A DNA stretch of 16,751 bases, taken from NCBI GenBank assembly GCA_003486945.1, contig DNFL01000328.1:602-17352 (forward strand). Reading direction: 5' to 3'. The stretch's first letter is position 1; each line of letters opens with the position of its first letter. Below the pieces are notes generated by a model that saw only the letters and a program-made list of their open reading frames with translations, had not been told where the DNA came from and made no database searches. This DNA is from Hyphomonas sp. (lineage in GTDB: Bacteria; Pseudomonadota; Alphaproteobacteria; Caulobacterales; Hyphomonadaceae). The position numbers were made by a program, and so were the translations under genes. Below are positions 1 to 5,798 of this stretch, piece by piece.

Positions 1-771
1 GCGCCGATGCTCTACATCGGCGAAAAGGTCGGCAGCGCCACCGGCCCCGGCAACAGCGATGCGCCCAAGATCGACATCGCGCTCGACCCGCTGGAAGGCA
101 CGACACTGACCGCGAAAGCCATGGCCAACGCGCTCGCCGTCCTCGCCATCGCGCCGCGCGGCGGCCTGCTGCATGCGCCGGACACCTACATGGACAAGAT
201 CGCGGTCGGCCCCGGCTATCCGGAAGGCATCATCAGCCTCGATGCTTCGCCGGCAGAAAATATCCGTGCACTGGCAAAACATTCCGGCCGCAAGGTTGAG
301 GATATGACCGTCTGCGTGCTCGACCGTCCGCGCCATCAGGACATCATCGATTCCCTGCGCGATGCGGGCGCCCGCATTGCCCTGATCACTGACGGCGACG
401 TCGCCGGCGTGATCGCAACGACCGATCCGGCCACCGGCATCGACATGTATGTCGGCTCCGGCGGCGCCCCGGAAGGCGTGCTCGCTGCGGCGGCCCTGAA
501 ATGCGTCGGCGGCCAGATGTTCGGCCGCCTCGTCTTCCGCAATGAAGATGAAAAGAAACGCGCCGCCCGCGTCGGCATCACCGATCTCGGCAAGACCTAT
601 TCGCTGAACGAACTCGCCTCCGGCGAAACCGTCTTCTGCGCCACCGGCGTCACCAAAGGCTCCCTCCTCGACGGCGTCCACTACAAGGACGGCCGTGTGA
701 TGACCCACACACTGGTGATGACCTCAGCCGATGGCCTCGTGCGCTATGTGCGCAGTGCACGGAAGGTTTAG
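1..771 (+). CDS. glpX: Class II fructose-1,6-bisphosphatase GlpX (5' end missing)
   Basis: This enzyme hydrolyses fructose 1,6-bisphosphate to fructose 6-phosphate in gluconeogenesis; relatives can also take sedoheptulose 1,7-bisphosphate. The reading frame is open from the first base (Ala-Pro before the first visible Met), so the start lies outside the window; the 256 residues present lack roughly 60-70 N-terminal residues of a usual ~320-aa GlpX. Visible family marks are MLYIGEKVG near the left edge, the metal and phosphate motif DPLEGTT about 29 residues in, and the GSGGAPEGVLAAAALKC segment that binds substrate in this lithium-sensitive phosphatase fold. DPLEGT, rather than the DPIDGT of E. 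coli, is the form I associate with alphaproteobacterial and cyanobacterial enzymes. It ends with TAG, only 4 bp from the convergent haemoglobin gene, and no terminator hairpin is seen. The family call is secure; substrate breadth is not. Confidence 0.93.
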   Translation, partial: APMLYIGEKVGSATGPGNSDAPKIDIALDPLEGTTLTAKAMANALAVLAIAPRGGLLHAPDTYMDKIAVGPGYPEGIISLDASPAENIRALAKHSGRKVEDMTVCVLDRPRHQDIIDSLRDAGARIALITDGDVAGVIATTDPATGIDMYVGSGGAPEGVLAAAALKCVGGQMFGRLVFRNEDEKKRAARVGITDLGKTYSLNELASGETVFCATGVTKGSLLDGVHYKDGRVMTHTLVMTSADGLVRYVRSARKV

Positions 772-775
772 GGGC

Positions 776-1216
776 CTACTTCCGCTCGAGCCCCGGAAAT
801 CCGAACATCGCAAACTGCAAGCTCTGGGCTATGCGATTCGCGCGTTCCATGAAGTAGGGCGCGGCGCCGGGCGTGGGCGCCGTATCGCGTAAGGTCTGCT
901 CGAACAGGCCTAGCCAGATGTCGAAATGCCAGGGCGCAATGGTGCGGTGCCTGGCATGGGCGGGCACGGGCTTTCCGGAATAGCGCCCGGCATTGAGAGC
1001 GACCGAGGCCCAGAAATCCTTCATCGTCGTGAGGTGCGGTTCCCAGTCGGTGATGGCCTCATTGAACACCGGCCCAAGCAGGGGATGGGCCCGCACGCGG
1101 GTGTAGAACGTATCGACCAGACGCGAAATATACGCATCATCAATGCCAAGCTCCGCAGCCCGCGCAAGGATATCCTCGCGGCGCTCTTCGGCGCTCCGTA
1201 CACGGTATTCTGTCAT
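776..1216 (-). CDS. Group III truncated haemoglobin
   Basis: A 146-aa haem protein of the truncated (2-over-2) globin family, group III. Visible marks are F37-Y38 (B9/B10 positions of the distal pocket), RAHPLLGPVF at 42-51, W69 in FWASV, and H97 in PWHFDIWLGLFEQT, the likely proximal F8 histidine with the HF..WL signature of group III. Such proteins bind O2 or NO; roles proposed for relatives include NO detoxification and microaerobic respiration, and nothing here decides between them. I chose the ATG at 1216 (protein begins MTEYRVRS) because it gives the usual family length. The frame stays open upstream to 1300, but that would run into the end of the preceding gene and adds an unlike, Cys-rich leader. 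No clear Shine-Dalgarno precedes 1216. It lies 52 bp downstream of the kinase-GNAT gene on the same strand, so cotranscription is plausible. Confidence 0.88.
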   Translation of the reverse strand: MTEYRVRSAEERREDILARAAELGIDDAYISRLVDTFYTRVRAHPLLGPVFNEAITDWEPHLTTMKDFWASVALNAGRYSGKPVPAHARHRTIAPWHFDIWLGLFEQTLRDTAPTPGAAPYFMERANRIAQSLQFAMFGFPGLERK

Positions 1217-1268
1217 GTTGTCGTACTTAGCGCAGCGGCGCGCCGGGCACATAAGTAGTTTCCCGGAG

Positions 1269-2363
1269 TCACAGCCGCGCCGCCAGCACCACATCGTCAA
1301 AGAACTGCTCGCCTACCAGGAACTTGCGCGTTCCGATCTGTTCGAAGCCGTGCTTCTGGTAGAATCTGATGGCGCGCCGGTTTTCGCCATAGGCGCCAAG
1401 CAACAGTCGAGAGGCCTTCCGCAAGCGCGCGTCGTGCAGCGCGGCGAGCATCAGGATGCGGCCGAGGCCCGCGCCGTGGAAGCGGGAGAAGACGTAGATA
1501 CGCTTCAGCTCCACATCGCCATCTTCTTTCGCCACCGGCAGGTCCGGCGGGCAGTTGACGGCGTAGCCGACAGGCGCGCCGGACGTCATGTACTCCGCCA
1601 GCCACACCGTGCAGGCAGGGTTGGCGAGATATCGTTCGTACACTGAAATCGAATGCTGCGCGGCGCAATGCTCCACCATGTCCGGGCCGGGGATGATCTC
1701 GGGATAGGTCTCAAGGAAAGTGGCCGCACCGATCTGTGCCAACATGCCGGCATCGCGCGCCGTAGCGCGGCGGATACGAAACTCTGCAGACTGCATGGGC
1801 GTCACGCCGCTGAGCAGGAGGTCGATGGCAAACGTCGCCTGCTGGATGCGTTGTTCCCATGCGCCCGCCAGCAGGATGTATGGCGTGCCGGTCGCCTGCA
1901 CGAGTTCAAGGAAGCGGCCATGCATCCAGTCGCGGATCTGCTCGCCGTCGCGCACGCCGTCCTGCACGAAAGGTACGTCCGGGGTGGGGATCAGATAGAG
2001 GTCCACCGTATCGCGCGCGCCTATGGCATCGACGAGGCGGTGGCGATGGCCGGCATAGCGCTCGAACCAGGTGCCGGTGGCAAAGGCATTCGTATCGCAG
2101 ATCAACAGGCGGCTGACGCGGGCAGCGGCTTCATTTTCGCGGCGCTGTTGTTCCTCGGCAATGTGGATGAATTCATCATCCGTCCACGAAGGAATTTCGC
2201 CGCCTTTCAGGTGCTGGTCGGAGATTTTCCGTTCCCAATGCTCGCGGCCATATTCCGGCACCCATTCGGTGTCGTAGTGCGCCGCCAGCTGCTCGCACAG
2301 CGTCGTCTTTCCGGTCGACTCGGCGCCGATCAGGACTATGCGAAGAGGTCTGCTGCTGACCAT
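1269..2363 (-). CDS. NadR-type nicotinamide riboside kinase fused to GNAT acetyltransferase
   Basis: A 364-aa two-domain protein. Residues ~5-185 match the ribosylnicotinamide kinase domain of NadR: Walker A GAESTGKTT at 13-21, EYGREHWE about 20 residues later, the CDTNAFATGTWFE strand, and the FVQDGVRDGEQ lid region. This domain phosphorylates nicotinamide riboside to NMN. The N-terminal HTH and NMN adenylyltransferase parts of enterobacterial NadR are absent. Residues ~193-364 form a GNAT domain: FRIRRATARD start, VELKRIYVFSRFHGAGLGR (acetyl-CoA loop) and GENRRAIRFYQKHGF, with a resemblance to PaiA-like polyamine acetyltransferases. The ATG at 2363 directly precedes the kinase domain; it overlaps pnuC by 28 bp and has little Shine-Dalgarno, suggesting translational coupling. 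Longer open sequence upstream lies inside pnuC and looks unlike a protein. An internal ATG at 1796 sits at the domain junction without an evident ribosome-binding site. The domain calls are firm; the acetyl acceptor is unknown. Confidence 0.88.
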   Translation of the reverse strand: MVSSRPLRIVLIGAESTGKTTLCEQLAAHYDTEWVPEYGREHWERKISDQHLKGGEIPSWTDDEFIHIAEEQQRRENEAAARVSRLLICDTNAFATGTWFERYAGHRHRLVDAIGARDTVDLYLIPTPDVPFVQDGVRDGEQIRDWMHGRFLELVQATGTPYILLAGAWEQRIQQATFAIDLLLSGVTPMQSAEFRIRRATARDAGMLAQIGAATFLETYPEIIPGPDMVEHCAAQHSISVYERYLANPACTVWLAEYMTSGAPVGYAVNCPPDLPVAKEDGDVELKRIYVFSRFHGAGLGRILMLAALHDARLRKASRLLLGAYGENRRAIRFYQKHGFEQIGTRKFLVGEQFFDDVVLAARL

Positions 2364-3022
2364 TGTTTCAGAGACTTTCGCCAGGTGAGAAGGCCGAGGA
2401 CTGCAAGGGCAAGGAAGACGGCATAGAGCAGCGCAATCAGGTAAAGTTCGCGTGAAATATAGAGCGGCACATACAGCACATCCGCCAGGATCCAGAAGTG
2501 CCAGCATTCAAGCTTCTTGCGGCTCTGCAACCATTGCGCCGACAGGCTGATGGAGGTGGTGAGCGCGTCCCAGAATTTCGCCGCGCCGCCGGCCTTGTCG
2601 AGCAGCCACCAGAGGAAGGCGGTGGAGGCCGCGATGAAGCCGCTGACGAGCGCAAGCTCAAGGCGTGAGGTGCGCTGCACGCGCAGCGCCGTGCGGTTCT
2701 TCCCGCCGAACAGCCAGAGATACCAGCCGGCAAGGTTCAGGGCGAAATAGACGACCTGCAGGCCGGAGTCCGCATACAGACGATATTCGTAGAAGATGTA
2801 TCCAGAGATGGCGACATTGATTAGGCCGAGCGGGAAGTTCCAGATATTCTCGCGCACCACCAGCCAGACACAGATCGCGCCGGAAACAAAGGCGGCCGCT
2901 TCCAGAAGGCTTGCATTGCCGGTCGACCATGCCGCGTAGGCAATGGCGCAGGTGGCAAGGATCAGGGCAGAGGGGAGGAGGTAGGGGCGAACGCGGTTTG
3001 CTGCGGTTTCGGTCGTCGTCAT
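2336..3022 (-). CDS. pnuC: PnuC-family nicotinamide riboside transporter
   Basis: A 228-aa inner-membrane protein that lets nicotinamide riboside in by facilitated diffusion; phosphorylation in the cytoplasm then traps it. The sequence is strongly hydrophobic, with about seven segments (roughly 15-32, 42-56, 63-80, 87-105, 121-141, 150-166, 172-189, 191-213). PnuC marks are WNFPLGLINV at 61-70, NLAGWYLWLFGG at 96-107, the W151/Q163-W164 helix, and WHFWILADVLYVPLYISREL at 174-193. The ATG at 3022 is preceded by a purine-rich AAGGGAGCGGGG stretch. The next gene starts inside its last 28 bp and encodes the matching kinase, which supports nicotinamide riboside over thiamine (PnuT) or riboflavin (PnuX) as substrate. 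The 121 bp upstream hold a palindromic repeat and no recognisable NAD riboswitch. Confidence 0.9.
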   Translation of the reverse strand: MTTTETAANRVRPYLLPSALILATCAIAYAAWSTGNASLLEAAAFVSGAICVWLVVRENIWNFPLGLINVAISGYIFYEYRLYADSGLQVVYFALNLAGWYLWLFGGKNRTALRVQRTSRLELALVSGFIAASTAFLWWLLDKAGGAAKFWDALTTSISLSAQWLQSRKKLECWHFWILADVLYVPLYISRELYLIALLYAVFLALAVLGLLTWRKSLKQWSAADLFA

Positions 3023-3040
3023 GCCCCGCTCCCTTGCCGC

Positions 3041-3120
3041 TCATCCCGGCGAAGGCCAGGATCCAGTCCTTTCAAACGCAGTGTTGTCTGGTGCTGGACC
3101 CCGGCTCTCGCCGGGGTGAG
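3041..3120. repeat. REP-like intergenic palindromic element
   Basis: Two arms face each other across 27 bp: 3041-3066 (TCATCCCGGCGAAGG to ATCCAG) and 3094-3119 (CTGGACCCCGG to GGGTGA). They pair at 21 of 26 positions. The right arm also folds on itself: ACCCCGGC and GCCGGGGT at 3098-3117 are a perfect 8-bp stem with a TCTC loop. Translated, the left arm gives the IPAKA.IQ string that turns up as a false peptide in many proteobacterial annotations because this palindrome family is spread between genes. It sits between icd (ends 3144) and pnuC (starts 3022), so it may end or stabilise the icd transcript. Copy number in the genome cannot be judged from one window. Confidence 0.75.
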
Positions 3121-3143
3121 CGGAAAAGGAAAGCGGCTCAGGT

Positions 3144-4361
3144 TCAGCCCTTCGCCATTTCGGCTTCGAGGTTCTGGGCAACCTTTTCGATGAAGCCTTC
3201 GGTCGTCAGGTAGCCCTGATCCGGGCCGACGAGCAGGGCGAGGTCTTTTGTCATGAAGCCCTTCGCCACCGTCTCGATCACGACGCGCTCCAGCGTCTGG
3301 GCGAACTTGCGCACTTCCGGCGTGCCGTCCATGCGGCCGCGATGGTCGAGGCCTTGCGTCCAGGCGAAGATCGAGGCGATCGAGTTGGTCGAGGTCGCTT
3401 CGCCCTTCTGATGGTTGCGATAGTGGCGGGTCACGGTGCCGTGCGCGGCTTCAGCCTCCACCGTGTTTCCATCGGGCGAGAGCAGCACGGAGGTCATCAA
3501 GCCGAGCGAGCCATAGCCCTGCGCCACGGTGTCGGACTGCACGTCGCCGTCATAGTTCTTGCACGCCCAGACATAGCCGCCGGACCATTTCATACATGCG
3601 GCCACCATGTCGTCGATCAGGCGGTGTTCGTAGGTGCCTTTGAAGGGCGCGAACTTCTCCTTGAACTCGGCGTCCCACAGCTCCTGGAAGATGTCTTTGA
3701 AGCGGCCGTCATAGGCTTTCAGGATCGTGTTCTTGGTGGAGAGGTAGACCGGCAGTTTGCGCTGCAGGCCATAGTTGAAACAGGCGCGGGCAAAGTCGCG
3801 GATCGACTCGTCAATATTGTACATGCCCATCGCGATGCCGGCGCCGGGGAAGTCGTAGACCTCCTTCTCGATCACCTTGCCGTCGTCGCCGACGAATTTC
3901 ATCGTCAGCTTGCCCTTGCCGGGTACCAGGAAGTCGGTGGCGCGGTATTGGTCGCCGAACGCATGGCGGCCGATGATCACTGGCTTGGTCCATCCAGGAA
4001 CCAGGCGCGGGATGTTGGAAATTACGATCGGCTCGCGGAACACCACGCCGCCGAGGATGTTGCGGATGGTGCCGTTGGGGCTCTTCCACATCTTCTTCAG
4101 GCCAAATTCTTCCATCCGGGCTTCGTCCGGGGTGATGGTCGCGCACTTGACGGCGACGCCGTATTTCTTGGTGGCTTCCGCAGCGTCAATGGTGATCTGG
4201 TCATCGGTCGCATCGCGGCTTTCGATCGACAGGTCATAATATTTCAGGTCGATGTCGAGATACGGGAAGATCAGCTTGTCCTTGATGATCTGCCAGATGA
4301 TCCGGGTCATCTCGTCGCCGTCCATATCGACAACCGGGTTTTTGACCTTGATCTTCGCCAT
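3144..4361 (-). CDS. icd: NADP-dependent isocitrate dehydrogenase (eukaryote-like type II)
   Basis: Cytoplasmic TCA-cycle enzyme that converts isocitrate to 2-oxoglutarate and CO2, making NADPH. The 405 residues align position for position with human IDH1 in the active site: K72, T77, S94, N96, R100, R109, R132 and Y139 all stand at the same numbers, and K210, D273 and D277 are shifted by two. HGTVTRHYR at 307-315 carries the R-H pair that selects NADP over NAD. This is the homodimeric eukaryote-like class common in Alphaproteobacteria, not the E. coli class, and it lacks the E. coli phosphorylation-site context. The ATG at 4361 follows AAGGA at a good distance. A TTGACG-16-TATAGG promoter lies in the 78-bp gap shared with divergent trmJ. 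A palindromic repeat begins 24 bp after the stop. Very secure. Confidence 0.98.
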   Translation of the reverse strand: MAKIKVKNPVVDMDGDEMTRIIWQIIKDKLIFPYLDIDLKYYDLSIESRDATDDQITIDAAEATKKYGVAVKCATITPDEARMEEFGLKKMWKSPNGTIRNILGGVVFREPIVISNIPRLVPGWTKPVIIGRHAFGDQYRATDFLVPGKGKLTMKFVGDDGKVIEKEVYDFPGAGIAMGMYNIDESIRDFARACFNYGLQRKLPVYLSTKNTILKAYDGRFKDIFQELWDAEFKEKFAPFKGTYEHRLIDDMVAACMKWSGGYVWACKNYDGDVQSDTVAQGYGSLGLMTSVLLSPDGNTVEAEAAHGTVTRHYRNHQKGEATSTNSIASIFAWTQGLDHRGRMDGTPEVRKFAQTLERVVIETVAKGFMTKDLALLVGPDQGYLTTEGFIEKVAQNLEAEMAKG

Positions 4362-4397
4362 GTTTTGGAATCCTTGCGCTGTAACGGTTTGGCCCGG

Positions 4398-4425
4398 CCT
4401 ATAGCAGACGCCGCGCCCCCGTCAA
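4398..4425 (-). promoter_or_regulatory. Predicted sigma-70-type promoter of icd
   Basis: Read on the minus strand, TTGACG (4425-4420) and TATAGG (4403-4398) are separated by 16 bp, close to the housekeeping consensus. Transcription would begin near 4391, leaving an untranslated leader of about 30 bases with AAGGA ahead of the icd ATG. The same 78-bp gap must also serve divergent trmJ, for which I see no equally good match. Confidence 0.5.
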
Positions 4426-4439
4426 AACCGGATAAAGTC

Positions 4440-5192
4440 ATGGCAGACCTGACCGCCCCCGCCATCCTCCTGCACGCTCCCCAGCTCGGCGAAAACATCG
4501 GGGCGGCGGCGCGGGTGATGCTGAATTTCGGCCTGACCGACCTGCGGCTGGTCTCGCCCCGCGACGGCTGGCCGAGCCCGGTGGCGGAGGCGATGTCCGC
4601 CGGGGCGCTCGGGCAGGGAATTGAGGTGCAGGTGTTCGATACGCTGGAAGCCGCGATGGCCGGCCTCACTTATGCGATTGCCACCACCGCCCGCCCCCGG
4701 GGGCTGGAGAAGCCGGTGTTTGATGCTGTCGGAGCCGTCTCGGCCGTGCGGGACCGGCCGGGCAAGGCAGGCATCCTGTTCGGGGGCGAAAAGTCCGGCC
4801 TGCCGAACGAGGCGGTGGCGCTGTGCGACGCGATCCTGACCTATCCGGTGAACCCGGATTTCTGGTCGCTGAACCTCGCTCAGGCGGTCGGCGTGTTCTG
4901 CCACCAATGGGGCGCGAGCGAAGGGTTCGGCGGCCGGTTCGAGGGCAAGGGCGAAGGCGTCGGCGCGCCCGCCAGCCGGGAAGACCTGATCGGCATGTTC
5001 GAACATTTCGAAGCAGAACTCGAGCGCGCCGGCTATTTCTATCCGCCGGAAAAAACCCCGGTGATGATCACCAACCTGCGCAGCGCCCTCGTGCGTGCTC
5101 AGTGGACGGAGCAGGAAGTGCGCACCTTCCGGGGGGCGATCAAGGCGCTGACTCTGGGGCGGGGCAAGGCGCGGGTGAAGCGGGAGGATTAA
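4440..5192 (+). CDS. trmJ: TrmJ-like tRNA 2'-O-methyltransferase (SPOUT family)
   Basis: A 250-aa SPOUT-fold RNA methyltransferase; family members methylate the ribose 2'-OH of tRNA position 32 using S-adenosylmethionine. The three SPOUT motifs are in order: ENIGAAARVMLNFG at 18-31 with the motif-1 Asn and Arg (N19, R25), GILFGGEKSGLPNE at 111-124, and NPDFWSLNLAQAVGVF at 138-153, which form the trefoil knot and cofactor site. The C-terminal ~80 residues (YFYPPEKTPVM onward) match the helical tail typical of TrmJ rather than TrmL or TrmH. I chose the ATG at 4440 because it starts just before the domain. The frame is open far upstream, but only as antisense of icd. The Shine-Dalgarno is weak (GGA at 4430-4432). 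The gene is divergent from icd and stands alone. Family sure, exact target tRNA inferred. Confidence 0.88.
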   Translation: MADLTAPAILLHAPQLGENIGAAARVMLNFGLTDLRLVSPRDGWPSPVAEAMSAGALGQGIEVQVFDTLEAAMAGLTYAIATTARPRGLEKPVFDAVGAVSAVRDRPGKAGILFGGEKSGLPNEAVALCDAILTYPVNPDFWSLNLAQAVGVFCHQWGASEGFGGRFEGKGEGVGAPASREDLIGMFEHFEAELERAGYFYPPEKTPVMITNLRSALVRAQWTEQEVRTFRGAIKALTLGRGKARVKRED

Positions 5193-5395
5193 ATATTGAG
5201 GCCCTGCCGAAAGTGTTAGCAGGTTCTTAATCAACTTCCGCAAATTTCCACCTGATCACGAAGCAAGAAGCTTGAACGAAAAGCCAGCCGGGCGGGCAAG
5301 GCCTGGCCGCGTTGCATGGGCTGTTGGGTTTCGTGAGCATTCTGCCGCCGGGGTGCCGGGGGCTGGAGTCGTGCGAACAAAAACGGAGATTGACT
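5193..5395. other. 203-bp intergenic region upstream of the acidic orphan
   Basis: This is one of the longer gene-free stretches in the window. It begins AT-richer (5193-5280) and then becomes GC-rich. It must carry the promoter of the acidic orphan gene, but I find no convincing -35/-10 pair, no RNA gene and no long inverted repeat. TTAA at 5228 is at most a half-site for a regulator. Confidence 0.4.
5385..5388 (+). promoter_or_regulatory. Shine-Dalgarno that fixes the GTG start of the acidic orphan
   Basis: GGAG lies 7 nt before the GTG at 5396, which is ideal spacing. The in-frame TTG at 5390 is too close to be used, and an ATG much further upstream (5312) would add a 28-residue leader unlike the rest of the protein. 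The GTG is therefore the best start. Confidence 0.6.
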
Positions 5396-5728
5396 GTGTC
5401 GCAAACTGCTTACCTGGTTTCCTGCGAAGTGCTGTGTGGTGAAGGGAGCGACGGCGCTCTCGAGGGCATGGACCGCGCCTCCCTGATCGTCGGCGTCTAC
5501 GCAACGAGCGAAGACGACGCGATGGCGAAAATCGAAGAGTCGTTCGAAGAAGAAGGCTACGATCTCGTCGAAGCCGAATGGATCTGCGAAGCGTCCGCCA
5601 TGACTTGGGAAGACGCCGAAGCCGAAGCCGAGTGCAAGGACATCATCAAGCACATGGCCGATTTCCCGGAAGACGTGGTCTACGGCCCGCTTTACGCTTC
5701 CTCGGGCGAAGTCAGCGCCGCGGCCTGA
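5396..5728 (+). CDS. Small, very acidic protein of unknown function
   Basis: I do not recognise this 110-aa protein. It has no signal peptide and no membrane segment. It holds 27 Asp/Glu against 4 Lys/Arg, with a Glu/Ala-rich centre (EESFEEEGYDLVEAEW at 47-62; WEDAEAEAE at 71-79), and four cysteines (10, 14, 64, 80). The first ~35 residues (TAYLVSCEVLC, LIVGVYATSEDDAMAKIEE) look like alternating strands and a helix, so it may be a small folded alpha/beta domain and not merely an acidic tail. The GTG start is set by GGAG at 5385-5388. It stands alone: about 200 bp of gene-free sequence precede it and a strong rho-independent terminator follows 31 bp after its stop. Good ribosome-binding site, terminator and codon pattern argue for a real, possibly well-expressed gene. 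Its function is unknown; a nucleic-acid mimic, chaperone-like or stress role would be guesswork. Confidence 0.8.
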   Translation: MSQTAYLVSCEVLCGEGSDGALEGMDRASLIVGVYATSEDDAMAKIEESFEEEGYDLVEAEWICEASAMTWEDAEAEAECKDIIKHMADFPEDVVYGPLYASSGEVSAAA

Positions 5729-5759
5729 CCAGCTTCCGTTTCCGGATTGAAAATTCCAG

Positions 5760-5790
5760 TGCGGCCGCCTGTGCAGGTGGCCGCATTTTT
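5760..5790 (+). terminator. Rho-independent terminator after the acidic orphan
   Basis: TGCGGCCGCC (5760-5769) pairs with GGTGGCCGCA (5776-5785) over 10 bp, including one G-U pair, with a 6-nt loop, and is followed at once by TTTTT (5786-5790). It lies between the orphan's stop (5728) and the end of the convergent oxidoreductase gene (5799). The opposite-strand copy has no immediate T-run, so it mainly serves the plus strand. Confidence 0.88.
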
Positions 5791-5798
5791 ATTGCGGT

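Noticed and set aside
1217..1300. A 28-residue N-terminal extension of the truncated haemoglobin
   Set aside because: It would overlap the end of the kinase-GNAT gene and its sequence is unlike globins; the start at 1216 gives the normal length.
2364..2507. A 48-residue N-terminal extension of the kinase-GNAT protein
   Set aside because: It is out-of-frame reading of pnuC, rich in Cys, Pro and Leu, and the kinase domain begins right after the ATG at 2363.
3023..3143. Possible NAD-sensing riboswitch before pnuC
   Set aside because: The gap is filled by the palindromic repeat and I see no conserved riboswitch core.
2911..3213. A 100-codon plus-strand open frame with the IPAKARIQ string
   Set aside because: That peptide is the known false translation of the palindromic repeat at 3041-3120; the rest is antisense to pnuC and icd.
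3342..4439. Long open frame on the plus strand, in frame with and upstream of trmJ
   Set aside because: It is the exact antisense of icd. The SPOUT domain begins at 4440, and the upstream part has no recognisable motif and a composition expected from a shadow of a GC-rich gene.
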